Shown: positions 26,101 through 38,372 of the stretch, piece by piece
Layout: the number at the start of each line of letters is the position of its first letter
How positions within the stretch are numbered: position 1 is the stretch's first letter
DNA from: Euglena gracilis
Lineage: Eukaryota; Euglenida; Euglenophyceae; Euglenales
Direction: 5' to 3'
DNA length: 64,000 bases
Assembly: GCA_039621445.1 (NCBI GenBank)
Contig: CP154957.1
Span: forward strand, 33,621,979-33,685,978
Program-made: the position numbers and the translations under genes
Notes under the pieces: generated by a model
What the model was told of the DNA's origin: nothing
The model's database searches: none
What the model saw: the letters and a program-made list of their open reading frames with translations, nothing else

Positions 26101-27052
26101 CCTTTGTTTGCAAATTGGTACAGCGATTTTTCTATCTTGGATTTTGAGGGATTCCATGCAACTCAAATGTCCAAAAGGGAGGCAGCTGTAAAGTCATGTG
26201 CAACTTCACAGCTCTGATCCCATTGGCATTTGCCACAAATACTTGGCGGCTGGGGACTTGGAAGGCCAACGCCAAACCTGCCAAAGCCTGGCACTCGCAC
26301 AACGGACGCTTGCCCATTTTGATGGCCGGGGAATGGAAGCGTTCCCGGGGAAGCGTTCTTGACCCCCCAGGCGAGGAGGGGCCGGGGGGCACCGCTGCTG
26401 CACCGCCGCCCCGGAGCTCCTCTTCGAGTCCCTGGACGCCCAGTGGGCCCAGGCGCTGCAGGGGAGGGCCGTGCCCCAGGCTTGCTGTGTAGCTACAGAG
26501 AGAGGCCCGTGGTCGGCGGCAGCGTTGGGGAGTCGTCCCCCCCGGGGGGTCTCTGTCCCCTGGAAGTGTGGGGCACTGGGCCGCAGTGTGGTATGAGGTG
26601 GGTTTCCCATGGGAACCCCCAAGTGGTCTTGGGTGGGGTTCCCCCTCCAGAAGCGGTCGCCTTCTGGGGAAGGGAGGGCATTCTTCATTTTTTGGCGAAC
26701 CGTCAGAGTCGAGTTGTTGGGAGGCCAATCGACAGTTATGAAATGGACATTATTCCGTCCCTGTGGAGCAGCACCCCCAAAACGACATCGAGGACGGAGT
26801 CGCCACCGAACTGCAGAACTGCTGGTCATGCCCCAGAGCGGACCGCAGCGCCGCCCAGGGCCCCGGCCTGCAGGGGGGGGGGGCGTCGCCACACAGGCCC
26901 TGGCCCCACCCGCCGCGGGCTTCGCCATCACCCGCCACTCCAACCTGAACGGCGTGCACGTTGCGTTCCACGCCCTGCCCGGCCCGCCCGCGACCCTCGA
27001 GGCGACGGCGGGCCGCATCCTGGAGATGTGCGCCTGCTGGCACGGCCAGGGG
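20145..27052 (+). CDS. C12orf4-like protein (DUF2362; FERRY complex subunit homologue), split gene
   Basis: Phase-consistent exons: 20145-20318 (ATG start), 20577-20675, 21338-21520, 22274-22348, 23558-23728, 23999-24098. Further G+C-rich exons are less certain (about 24345-24520, 24690-24835, 25178-25290, 26390-26460). Exon 26897-27052 encodes [19 protein letters not shown], which closely matches the diagnostic ITRHSNL.E.HVAFHL block of human C12orf4 as I remember it. Upstream exons follow the same order: a short IPV segment, then [17 protein letters not shown] (compare YHDLI.SP in human), then a long coiled-coil helix ([17 protein letters not shown]). C12orf4 is a subunit of FERRY, the cytosolic Rab5 effector that links mRNAs to early endosomes; function here is by homology only. 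The C-terminal exons after 27052 were not found with confidence. A helix-like stretch at about 27950-28060 (AALEAALSAVLRAVAAAE) is a candidate. Confidence 0.65.
22368..22428 (+). other. tRNA-like A-box/B-box pair (possible SINE relic)
   Basis: TTGGTGTAGTTGG at 22368-22380 fits a pol III A box. GGGTTCAGGCAGC at 22416-22428 is a weak B box at tRNA-like spacing. No cloverleaf could be drawn, so this is at best a degenerate tRNA-derived sequence. Confidence 0.15.
22460..23030. repeat. dispersed direct repeat, two copies
   Basis: CTTGTAGTGGACGCTCGCTT and the following CGCCAGAGGGGGG occur near 22460-22490 and again near 22958-22992. Both are followed by TGCTCT(T/A)CTAT-TGGAC and a second GCTCTTGT word. 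Confidence 0.7.
23729..23839. repeat. GT microsatellite beginning at a 5' splice site
   Basis: An imperfect GT array follows directly on the coiled-coil exon ending at 23728, so the first GT is also the splice donor. Confidence 0.85.
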
Positions 27053-27574
27053 GTTCCCTCAGCGGAAGGGAACCAGCCAGCCATCAGCGACCAAGTCCAA
27101 GTCAAGGTTGGGTGCGTGACCCCCCTGGTTTGCCTGATTTGCAGTTTGGGCCTTGCCAGGAAAATTGAACGAACGCAGTCGACGGAAAAAGTGCGCTCTT
27201 GGAACTTGGTGCTCGTGTTGAGTTTGGCTCCAGGATGAACGCTGGACGCCCAACCCCTCCAGGTCGGTGTGACCCCCTGAGTCCATTGCCTGCCTGGCCA
27301 TCGACCTGACGGCGCTCCCTGTGCCAGGCTGCCAGCTGCTAGGTGTTGCATGCACAACTGAAAATATGGTTGGGTGGTTGGTGTGTGGTGGAACATTTCA
27401 GTGTAAAGCCACCCCCCCACCACCTTTAACTGCGGTTAATAACCACTCCCCATCTATCATCCCCGATAAGGAAAAAACTGCCAAAGAAATACAAGTGAAA
27501 AATGTGGTGTGTGTGTCGTGCGCAAAAATCATGTGGTGTGGGAAAAAAACCAGACGTCGTCGCTTGAAAGTGTG

Positions 27575-27765
<191 letters not shown>

Positions 27766-28059
27766 TATTTGCATATGGCATTTCTATGAAAACCTTGACA
27801 ATTTTTGACCGACTATGTCCCCCCTCGAGGATCCAACCACAAATAGTCTCTGGACTGGTTGAGTGAGTGTACTTTTCCCCTTTCCCCCGGGGGTACTCCG
27901 AAGCGGTTTTGGTCACTGGGTTACCGCGTGTGCGGCGGCGGTCCAGCCGGGGGCCTTCCCCGGCGGCCCTCGAGGCGGCCCTCTCAGCGGTGCTGCGGGC
28001 GGTCGCCGCCGCCGAGCGGAGGCGGCACGACGGCGACCGCCAGCCCGCCCTGGCCTCCA

Positions 28060-31000
28060 AGGCCCATACCACGGGGCCAGGTCTTTCCTCTGGCGCGGCT
28101 CTTTGTTTGCAGTGGGTTGGTGTCCCCCTATATGGAGTGGTGGTTGGGGCTTGCCAACGGGAATGGGTTGCAAACATGTTTGATTTGCGTCTTTTAGCCC
28201 TTTTATTTATAGAATATGCGTTTTCTGCACTTTTTCTGTGCTTTCTTTCCACTAATTTTTCGAAATCTACTGGGAAAAGTTCTTGCTTTATTTAACTTCC
28301 ATTTTTTGCAATATTTTCCCCTGATGCCAACTCGTCGTTTCTTGTCTTTTTTCTGAATGGTTTTTTTCGAAACATGTTTGCCCGAACCCCCCCAAAATTC
28401 ATAAATCAATTTATGTTTTTTTTTTGCGTGCTTTCTTTTTTGTGTTCATTTGCATCGATTTTTTTCGTGATTAGACCCAAGGACCAGTGTTCTTCAGTGC
28501 AGTGTACTCCTCCTCTCTGTACCGCCGAAGGTCCTCCATGTTGCATTGTTCACACATGGTCGGATGGATTAATGGCTTGAAGCAGAATGAGCAAAACCTT
28601 GTGTGCAAAAGAATGACAATTGCTTTGTCAGTTGGCAGCCCCCCCCCCCCCTCCATGGGCACCAGCAACGTTCCCTGGCAGGCCTGTGCGGGACTCAGCA
28701 TTGGTGCTGTGTGGGCGACTCACAGGGTGCTGTGCCTTTCTGGAGATAACCCTTCCTAAATATAAAGCCCCCCCGGCTTTATATTTGGACGGGATTTCAA
28801 GACCCTCAGGGGTGGGGGCTTTATATTTCGGGGGGGGGGGCTTCATATTGGGGGGGGGAAATCAAGCTTTTTTGGGTGGCCTCCATGCCCTTCGGTGGCC
28901 TTCAATTGTGGCCAAATACCAAAATTTATGACAAATTTTCGTTGTGTACCCCAAAGGGGGTTTGGTTTTGCCACCCAAATATAAAGCCCCCCCCTCTGAT
29001 GTAGAGCTGGGCGATGGTGCCATTCAGGAAAAAACAGAAAAATTTTGGGTGGATACAAAATTTTTTTTCACCAGAAATGCTCCATTTTGGATAATAACTG
29101 CACATTGGGGAAAATAGCGAGTGGCTTTATATTTGAGGGGGGCTTTATATTTGGGGGGGTTTACAGTGTGGCACCATCACCGTGTGTTTGAGCACTCGCC
29201 CCTCTGCTCAGACACCGCAAAAGCATTTATGGACCGATTGATCGTTTTAAGCTGAACCAAACCGTCCTGTCTATGTGGGGGTCTCCAGGCACCCCTTTGT
29301 GGTTTGATTTTTTTGTGGGTTTGTTTTTTTTTGGGATTTTTTTTTTCTGGGAAGTTTCCCTTGTTAAATACCTTGGCTTGGTGGGTATTACGGTCAATGT
29401 TAGTTTTGTGCAAGGTGAGAGTTGTGTTTTTAAATTGTAAAACATCGCAACACCGCACACGTGTGCAGACACACACACACACACACACACAACATACGCA
29501 CCCCCATGCCATGATGTCTTTCAAGACAGCGCTCTGGAGGTCCCTCCTCTCTCTTGCATGAACACTGTCCAGTGCCGCCTGCACGTCAGCAGCGAACTGC
29601 ACCGAAAGGTGAAGGCCATCCTGCGCACCTTGGCATTGTAGCTGCGACGCCGCTCCCGCTGCAATTTCGATGCATCTGCACCTTTTCCTCTTTGACGTAG
29701 TGATGTGGTCCTCATCGCCGAACAAGGACATCATATATATGTTTATGTTGGTTTCCCCGCTTGTGGCAGAAATTTAGGCAACATGTACTGCTGGCGTGAG
29801 CTGTTTGTCCCACCCCACATCGCCTCGCTTCAAGCTATCAAATTTTTGCGTTGTGCACCAAGCCCTGGGAAACAAACACCACCCAGCAACCACTCCGCCA
29901 AAGAAAAGTTCACAAATTCGCCTCAAAGATGCAACGACAGGCAGGATGGGAAGCCATCCCCTTGGGAGCAGCCCCCCCCCCCCCGGACAGTCCTTTGCAT
30001 TCTGCCCCTCTGTCTCTGACCTTGTTATGAACCCTGAATCCTCCCCTGTATTTGCTGGCTTGTCTGGAGACATTTTCCTGGGGAGGAGGTCAGAAATGAA
30101 TTGTATGAGACACCTCCACCAAAACACCTGTGTACCTTAGGAACGGGAAATGCTTTCATGTTCACGTTAGCCAAGGAACCGATGGGAGATTCGTCATCTC
30201 GGCAGCCTGCTTTTCTGGCTGGGTGACTGGTTGACCCGGGTTAGCAACCTTTCCTTTGATTTTGGCGAGCCATTGATTGTTTTTGGAAATGGAATTTAAC
30301 CCCCCCACAAATGATTTTGCCTTCTGCATAGTAAATGGACCAAAGTTATGCAAAGTTATTTGCAAAGTTATGCAAAGTTATTTTCCAGTACCGAAGCGTT
30401 TCAGGGGATCCTGCAAGAATACAAACTCACATCATGAAGAGTGAAACGATTGTGCCGCACAGTAAGACGGCAACATACCAGGCAAAGACCTTCACAAGGT
30501 TGGCAAAAGCAGTGGCACACAGCTGATTGATTTATAACGAAGGGCTGCCTCACATCAGTTGTATTGTCTTACCCCAATCTTGTTGCTTTTATTTCCATAC
30601 CTGTTGCCCTGGCTCATAGGGAGCTTTTTATTTTCGAAAAATTCAAGTCCTTCAAGGGGTTGGAGGGGGCCAACTTTTTTTGTTGAAAAACCTGTGTTGG
30701 GAGATCTGCACAAAAAAAAACAGGAAATCAGAAAAGTGAGAGAATTAAAGTCATTTTTTTGTCGATTGAAGAGTAAACCTTATTTATTACTTACCTCACT
30801 TATTTTTTATTTCTAAGAGAAAGCCAGTGTCCTCCAATGTGGTGGTGTCCTCCAAGAGAATGACTGTATCAACGTGACCTCGGACCAGCTCACCTCTGCA
30901 CCAACGTGACACCCGAGCGTGGGGCAGGGCCAAAAGAATCCACTTTCTGTGCTTCCGCCTGGCTGCCTGGGTTAAGGATGATTGATTCTTGGCTGCTTCA

Positions 31001-31093
31001 TTGGCGATGGGGAGGCATGGACATCCACCCCCAGGGTTGTCAACGCCTCCGGCGGGGGCCGCCCTTCCCTCCCGCAGCCTCCCCTCCCCGCAG
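28060..31093. other. intergenic/intronic repeat region
   Basis: The region has AT-rich sequence, two copies of the TTTATATTTGGGGGG dispersed motif in opposite orientation (about 28755-29165), and an AC microsatellite at 29467-29490. One weak minus-strand exon candidate is listed separately. Nothing else coding can be supported. Confidence 0.5.
29515..29734 (-). CDS. possible exon, unrecognised
   Basis: On the minus strand an open stretch reads LHLSVQFAADVQAALDSVHA and continues to LQSAVLKDIMAW. It then meets a GT followed by a GT/AC microsatellite, the same exon-microsatellite layout seen at two plus-strand genes. A second frame is also partly open. No neighbouring exon was found, so this may be chance. 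Confidence 0.25.
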
Positions 31094-31174
31094 GGCCATG
31101 TGGCGGGGCCGCCTGTTGTTGGCGAGCTCTCTCTTTGCTCGAAAGCACATCCCGACGGACGTGAAAAGCTTTGT

Positions 31175-31207
<33 letters not shown>

Positions 31208-34200
31208 CTCGTGCGTTCTTGCCTGTGCGATCTTTGACCTCTTTGTGGCGCGCCAGCCAGGGTTCGGTATTAAGGAAGGTAAATAGGGTAAAAGGGGGAT
31301 TGTCCCCCCGCCCCTGCCTCCGGAAGGACCGGAGGGGCGGTCTGGACCACACTATTTGCTTGGCGCCTGTCCACCCCACCCCCAGGGGGAGGTGACTGAC
31401 TGGTTTTCTGGCCAAGACCCTCCAGGTAGGCCCGAAAATGAAAAAGTAGCTGGCCTGTGCCGAAGGCGCCGGAATTTTTTTGGGAGTTTTTTGAGACTTT
31501 TTGGAAAATGTTCATTGCCTCCTGAAGAGTGGCCGACCCCCCCCCCCCGGGGGGTAAAGTGACTGACTGGTTTTTTCAGAGTGGAAAGATTGCTTAGCGA
31601 CCCCCTCCCCCCTCCCCCCGGGGTCGCTAAGCAATGGTATGGTTTGGACCCCCACCTGCAAGGGGGGGGTCCAGACCGACCCTCTCAGGGTAGGGGGATG
31701 GGACAGCTCCGCTTTGCAGTTTTTTTTGTTTTCATTTTGACATATTTCTTTGTCTAAGAAGTGCCCAAAATGACGGTTTCCATTTTCGGCCGATTTCGGG
31801 GCGCAACAATTTTTGGCCCGGCGCTTTCTGCCGGGTCAAAAATTTGGTCCCGGACCGCGCCACTGTTCACGTGTAGGAGGGGTCCCACCCCCCTGGAATG
31901 GGGGGGGGGAGTCCGACCCCCCCCCCTTCCATTGAACCCTGGGGCCCAGGTCATGAATAGGTCCAGCCCAGCAACCCCTGGTGTCCTCAAAGAGATGCAT
32001 GCAGGCAGACCTGACCCTACAGGTGCACACGTGAAAGCACGAAGGCGTGCACAACTTATGTGCCATCATTGCCACGCATGCGTTTCCAGGGGCCGTCGCA
32101 CCTCCCCGACCTCCCCCCCTTCCCACAGTTCAAAGCCCCGACTGGCAAGATCGGGGACACGGTGATTGCCAACGGCACCCTTCTGCGGTTGCTGAAGGAG
32201 CGGGAGTTCGTGCAGTCCCGGCGGTACGACTTCGAGATCCCTGACTTCCTGTCCGGATCCAAGAAGGCCTACGTATGTCCCTCACCTCCACGTGCCTCAT
32301 GAGTCATGACCAAAAATCTTTTTTTTTGACAGAGAGCAGCCCCCCTCAGATTTCGATGCCAGGAGGATGTCCGCAGTTTCGCAGTTTAGGTGGGATTGTG
32401 TCCCCCCTTCCTTGTCCATTGGTGGGGGTTCTGACCCCTGCCAAGAGGTTCCAGATCAATCCATGGTTCCAGCCATAGATTGACTTAGCACCTGTCACCC
32501 CCCCCCCCCCCGTGGTCAACCACCCACCCCCACCCACCCAAAATCCAGCCAAAATCGGCCGAAAACACTTAAAAAATGGTATTCGGCTGGACAAAAATCT
32601 GACGCATGGCTCACTTCACCCCCGGGGGGGGGGGGCAGGGTCCTGAGCACCCACTCTCGAAACCTCCCGTCACTATGTGAATCTTTGGTTCCAGCAACCC
32701 CCCCCCACAAATGTCCAGTCAGATGCCTTCCAGCCTTTTTTGCATTTTTTTTTTGCACTTTTGACAATATTCACCAAAAAGAAGTGTCCAACTTGCATCT
32801 GGCCGATTCTCGGACCTGGCATCTTTGCCACAAACCAAAGTGCCAAGTCGCAATGGCTCATTTTGAGGCGCTTTCCTGATTCAATTATGCATTGTGCACT
32901 CCAAGGTGGCATTTGTCTTATCGTCTATATATGTGGACACAAAACAGATTTTGTGGTGCACTTGTGGACACCTGAAAATTTTTTTGTGCTTCACAATTTT
33001 TTTGTTTTATCTGACACCAATTTTTTCTGGTTCGTCTGTGTATGCCAAAGCAAATTTGCGGTTCACATTTTTTTGTGAACCATATCAAATAAACACCAAA
33101 TCCCTTCCATCCTGGGCTCCCCACCCAGCCTTACACCAAACCCTGGGCCCCACCCCACCCCTCCACCCTCCTCCCCCCCCCCCCCCCCCCCCCGCCGGCC
33201 AGGAGGCCATCGCCCATGGGTTTGCCGACGTTCCCAAGGACTGGAGCCTCCTGGAGGACCTCCTGCCCTTAACGCTGCTGCAAGACCTAAAGGGTGCCCC
33301 CCTCCCTTCCTCTTTGTTGGAGATGGAGAGACGAGCCCTTGCCCTGTCGCTACTGCAGTCCACACTGTGCTTAGTGTGCATTGGATGAAGGAAGTGTCTC
33401 TTTGATTTGACGTTTTGACAGTGGTCAAAGGCACCAGAAGCAAACGTTCCGAAAGCAGGATTGAATGACGATTCTTGGTGCTTTTTAGAGAAACGGTGAC
33501 GCTATTTTGGTTTAATTTACCCCCTTGGAAACTTTCATCTGACAACTTCCTAACCACCTGTACAGTTTTCAAGCAGGATTGTGATAACTTTGGACAGTTT
33601 TCTGAGCGAGACTCTGATGGCAGTTTCCAGGTGGATGGAATGTCGAAGATACAAACCAAACAATGTGGTTTTTGGTGATTCCCAGAACGGGCAGATGAAA
33701 ATCAGCCAAACGATCTTATGTGGGAATTCACTTTGAGTCACATACTTTTCATGCTTCGCCTCTTTGGCACACACCCTAACCTGGAGGGAACCCGGCCTGT
33801 CCGTTTCATGTCTCGCCTCTGTGGCCAACCCTTCAACCCACCTCTCCGGTCTGCAGCATATTTTGCGGCCAACAAGCAGGCGTCCGATTACATCCCCCGG
33901 ACCAGTGACAAGTTCTTCCAGAAGATTGTCAAGTGTGAACTTTGCGGGAACAAGCGCCGAAAAGGAACGAATTATTTTTTTTTTGATAGTTGTGACCCAG
34001 GAGGGGGTGGGTGGGTGCGGCCCTTTGGGGGTCGAGAGGTTCATCAAAAGCACATCAAAGGGTTGGCATCCTCGTATCAGGTGATCCCAAAAACTAATCC
34101 AGAAGTACTCTATAGGTTTGTCCAGGACCAGAGTCCCGTTTGGCACAGAAGATGCACAGCTCTGCATCCCGGGCCGAGTGGGTATCTTCCTCAAGGGAGT

Positions 34201-37200
34201 TTTGTTATATATATGTATATATGTATATATGTATATATGTATATATGTATATATGTATATATGTATATATGTATATATGTATATATGTATATATGTATAT
34301 ATGTATATATGTATATATGTATATATGTATATATGTATATATGTATATATGTATATATGTATATATGTATACATATATATGTGTATATATATATATTGAT
34401 TTTCAACCTTTTTTTTTGTGCGAAGCGCCGATTTTTTTTTACCCCCTAAAATTGACGCCCAAAAGTTGGTCCCCCGACCCATGGGGTTGGGTCTGGACCC
34501 AGTCCTAAAAAAAGCCCTCTGACAGATCACAGTGGGCATGGATGGGTCGCAAGCGTTGTCTGCTGGACCAAAATGATCTGTTCCCGCCATGGAAACTGCT
34601 TTCAGGGAGTCCTTCAGGAAGCGTGTCGGAAACCCCTGGTCGCGTTTCGTGGTTTTGTGCTGTTCCTGTCACGGCGTCGCTTAGCGACCCCTGGGGGGTC
34701 CAGCTCAAATTTGAACTGGCGGGAAAAAGGCTGCTGGCTGATCCCTTTCCTCCCCCCATGGGGTCCCTGGGGCTCCCCCAGCTGGAACTGGGCCCGACTG
34801 GGGGTCGAATTGGGTACCAAAAAATCAGACTTGCAAAAATTCACCCCAAAGCAATTGTGCAAAAAAAGATTTTTCTTGACCCTAAATATCCTTGTCCTAC
34901 CATTCTGGCCCATTTTGCCCATTTTTGGCCATTGTTGGACCTCCGAAAGCAAAAAATCTGTTACACAGCTGCAGTCTGGGCAGCTGGAAACTCAATGATT
35001 CTCGTCGATTCTCGTCGACGGGTCCAAGCTGGAAAAATGCTGCTGGCTGGCTGCTCCCCCACCCTTGGTTGCGCTTGGGCTTCTTGTCTGTTTATGGCTG
35101 GTGCCAACTTCGCTTCTGGCCCAATTGCGTGGTGAGTAGCCAGGGACCCCTTAGCCGGTACTCTTTTGTTGCTCCCCCTGGCTGGGTGAGTAACTCTGGT
35201 GTGATTCCAGCGCCGTAGGGACGTACACTCACCTTGTGTGGTTGGTGTGGTTCCCGTGGATGGGTCTAAACCCTTGCGCCACAGTGCTGCTCTTGCCTCC
35301 TGCCCTCTTCCCACTTTTCTGTCTGCTCCCCCCGCCCGGGACAGGGTCCACTTTTGCTTAAGCGACCCCCTGGTTCCCGCCATTGGCGCTGAAGGGTTTG
35401 GTGTGTTGCCCTCACAGCGTCACGTGGAGCATGGACCCGCCAGCTGCCTTCCCACAAATGCACCCCTTCGGCACGATCTTCCACCTCATCACTGGTCTGC
35501 ACCCAGCCAACCACGTTTTGTCCTCACGAAAATTCACATGGCATTTGTGTTTTTTTTTTCCTGGAAGTGCCTGACAATGTTCGTTGGATCCCGCGCTGTG
35601 CGTTGCTTTTGTTCCATTTCCTCAGCGGTGTTGTTCTCACCCAAAACGGCCAAGGAGCGGTGGACTGCTTACTTGGAGGAGTGCAGTGAGTGGTACAAGG
35701 CCAACCACCTCATGGTGGATGTGATGGTCCGTGCGTGCGTGTGTGCGCACATGTTTCCATGGAGTGCCTAACTGTTCTCTGGCCTCTGAACTCTTGTCAC
35801 AAGTCACCCATCTGGCTCTGCATGAGGCCAGCCAAACCAGGGTTTTTTTTTAGTCGTGGACCCCCGGGGGGGGGAGGGGGGGTAGGAGGGGGGGGGGTAG
35901 GTTGTACTTTTCGGCGCCGAAGGCGCCGAAAATTTTTGAAAAGGTGCTATTTTTAGCATTTTTCGTGATTCTTTGGCCATTTTCAGGGAAAAGTGGGTTG
36001 GGTCCCCCGGCCGGGGGGGCGGCCCCCCCCGGGGGGGGGGGTGGGTGGGGGGGGGCCCCCGTTCCCCCGGTCTTAAAAAAAAAACCCTGAGCCAAACTGA
36101 GTCATTTTGGGCCATTTTTGGTGGACTGGGTGGACTGGTGGCATTTCTGGGCATTGAAGTGAATCAGTGCCCAACAAAAACAGACTGTCGCATTGTTTTT
36201 TTTTGAAAGTTTGAAGTGCCCCATGAATTGCCAGCGAGCTATGGCTTTGGTTTTGATCCCATTTTGAATCGGCAACTTTCTTTAAAGGAATACGGGACCC
36301 ATATGGCCCGTTTTTGAACTGGTGGGTCCATTCAAAATTTTTGAGAATTTGGTTTGAGTCCCTTGGGGGGGGGGTCGCTGTTGAACATTCCAAGCCTCGT
36401 TCATCTGGGCGTGTTCGACCTGGGGTTTCTCAACCGGGCCAGAGAATTTTTTCTCCAGCCCAAGTATGCCAGTCAATGCCATCCACAAGGTTTGTCAGAG
36501 GTGGGAAGGAAAGCATCGGCCACCGTGGGCAGGGCCTCTCCGGAGTTGGTTGGGTGCCGGTGGTCGCCCCTCCGGACTCACCGCCCCCCCCCCCCCAGTT
36601 CCTGGTGCTGGCGGAGGAGGTGCAGCTCGACGCGGCGTTCCCGCACATCTCCGACTCGGACGTGACCCGGACCCACTTCTGGTGGGCCCTGCGTCTGCCT
36701 CCATCGTTGCGTGCGCTGCCCCGTGGTGGCTTCTGGGGGCTCCACCTCCCTCGACCAAAGCGGTGGGCGATTTTGCGGGCAGGTGGATGCCAGAAATCGG
36801 ACGGCGTAAATAAGGGCGGTTCCTTCAGCAAGGTTGTGGATTGTTGGGTTTTTTTTGGTCATACACCATATTTTTTTTTGAGGAGGGTCGAAGAAGACTC
36901 GAACCTTTGCCCATTTTTTCCAAAAAAAAATCAGATTCTGCAAATACCCCCCCCCCCTGGGTCGGGGCCACCTCGGGAACCGACGGATTATCACCATGAT
37001 CCCGGCCCGGTTCCCGGAATTTTTTTTTTCCAGTCGCGAGCGACTGGATTTCTAGTTTCCGAATCAATGCTACACTTTCCAATTAGAAATGCATTTTTGT
37101 CGTGTTCATGTTGTTCGTAGTCCTTTTTGATTTTTTCCTCCCCTTGCGGAGGGAGCAGAAGTGATAGACACCCGAAAGAAAGACGTTGAGGCGCAACCTT

Positions 37201-37449
37201 GTATATCCACAGGGTTACTCACTCGATGGCCTCCGTGGCATTTCATTGTGCAACACTTTATTATGCAGTGTTGGTTGATTTATGCAATGAAAGCCGCCTA
37301 TTCTGGTTCCTCCTCTGCCGCCCTCCTCCAAGCGCAAACGGCGGGGGTGGGATTGGCAGTTACGCTGTTTGCGTGTCTCACACACCGCTTGCAGGACGTT
37401 CTGCCGAGATTCCGAAGGGACGTGGAACGTCGTCGCGATGGACCACTGA
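31094..37449 (+). CDS. unrecognised multi-exon gene, complete model of eight exons
   Basis: Proposed exons: 31094-31172 or 31175 (ATG at 31098, [19 protein letters not shown]), 32129-32272, 33203-33293, 33857-33932, 35418-35494, 35626-35726, 36599-36681 and 37395-37449 (TGA). Each join agrees in codon phase (0, 0, 1, 2, 1, 0, 2), which chance matches would rarely do, and each has GT and AG ends. Landmarks are [98 protein letters not shown]. The product is about 240 residues, mostly helical, with no clear signal peptide or membrane span. I do not recognise the family. The short last exon and the first exon are the weakest parts. The first exon ends at a GT microsatellite. Confidence 0.6.
31173..31206. 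repeat. GT microsatellite at the first 5' splice site of the 31-37 kb gene
   Basis: About 16 GT units follow the proposed exon ending at 31172 or 31175, so the splice donor is the edge of the repeat. Confidence 0.85.
31589..31635. repeat. perfect 16-bp stem hairpin with C-rich loop
   Basis: ATTGCTTAGCGACCCC (31589-31604) is exactly complementary to GGGGTCGCTAAGCAAT (31620-31635). The loop is 15 bases, nearly all C. The word GTCGCTTAGCGACCCC recurs near 34675-34690. Confidence 0.9.
34206..34395. repeat. TATATATG octamer microsatellite
   Basis: About 21 units of an eight-base TATATATG repeat run from 34206 to about 34370 and grade into AT repeats by 34395. Confidence 0.97.
35838..36089. mobile_element. 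small inverted-repeat (MITE-like) element, copy 2
   Basis: The ends (CAGGGTTTTTTTTTTAGTC and GTCTTAAAAAAAAAACCCTG) are inverted copies. The interior carries the hairpin CGGCGCCGAAGGCGCCG (35912-35928) and then the same AAAAGGTGC(C/T)A, TTTTTAGCATTTTT and AAAAGTGGGT words as the copy at 8564-8862. It lies in an intron of the 31-37 kb gene. Confidence 0.6.
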
Positions 37450-38186
37450 GGCCATCGCGCCGCCGTCCTGCCTTTTTCCGTCACGCGCGGGCTGGCTGCG
37501 CAGGCTCCAGAGCCATCCACTGGCCTCCCCGGGCGTGGTTGCCATCCTGTTGTGTGTTGTGGGATTTCCCTCTTCCCTATCACATCGAAATGGCAGACAG
37601 TACATTGCACGCTTGCCAACGCCACCAGTGTTTGTGCACCAGATTTTTTTCATTTTTCCGCGGGCAGACAATTTTTTTGTCTTGGTGTGAATACAACCCA
37701 ATTTCAAATGTTTTTTTTCAAAATCAAGAGAGCTTCAAATTCAAGGCAGCATCCCCTGGGCCCATGGGAGGAAGGGAGGAAGGCCCATGGGAATCCCCAA
37801 AAAATGCGCAAGGGAGGTGCAGGTCCCCCCCCCCCCCGCCAAAAATGAACGGAAATCCCATACACAATCTCCGACCGACAATTGGGGCGTGCTCCACTTG
37901 CAGGTCTAAGCGAGGAGCTACTGAAGTGAGGCAATGGCGGTCACCACCACTGGAATTCAGAGCGCTGGATCTGGTTTGGTCACCAAAAGGGCTCACAATG
38001 TCTTTGTGCTTCGCCCTCGGTGTCCCTTCCTCCCTTCTCGGTCTGCCTCGAGGGAGTGCGAATGTGTGCAACACCGGTGGGGTGCCCCCATTGGTCGAAC
38101 CACCGTGGCACAGGGAGGGGGAGCGGAAGGGACCACATACGGCACGAAGTGGGGAATGGGTGGGGGGAAGGGGGGTCGCTGAGCGC
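37450..38186. other. interval left of the retrotransposon cluster
   Basis: No gene is supported. Open frames run through 37160-38300 in several phases but lack coding character. The interval contains one solo right terminus of a family B DIRS element (37992-38061). Confidence 0.5.
37992..38061 (+). mobile_element. solo right terminal extension of a family B DIRS element
   Basis: Seventy bases from CTCACAATGTCTTTGTGC to GAGGGAGTGCGA match the right terminal extension of element 4 (58314-58383) with a few substitutions. Neither the adjoining inverted repeat nor any coding sequence is present. Confidence 0.8.
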
Positions 38187-38243
38187 GACCATTCGGGCTC
38201 CGCACTGCGAGATGGTGAGGTCCTGCTTTCCTTGCCGGCTGTT
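38187..38243 (+). mobile_element. DIRS element 2 (family A), left fragment
   Basis: These 57 bases are the left end of element 2: a 33-base terminal extension (GACCATTCGGG to GGTGAG) and the first 24 bases of the left inverted terminal repeat, up to CCGGCTGTT. The repeat resumes at 42931 with CTGTTCTGG, exactly where it stops here, because element 1 is inserted between. Confidence 0.9.
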
Positions 38244-38372
38244 TCGGACTCCCACGACAGAGGAAGGGGGAGGAAGGGACCAAGAGGGCGAAGCACAAGA
38301 AGATGGTGAGGTCCTGCTTTCCTTGCCGGCTGTTCTGTTCGGGTGTGGTTGTGCGTGCGCGGGGGGTGCTTC

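Noticed and set aside
33550-34590. 346-residue minus-strand frame
   Set aside because: Half is a TATATATG repeat translation. The remaining part is antisense to a plus-strand exon (33857-33932) that fits the neighbouring gene in phase.
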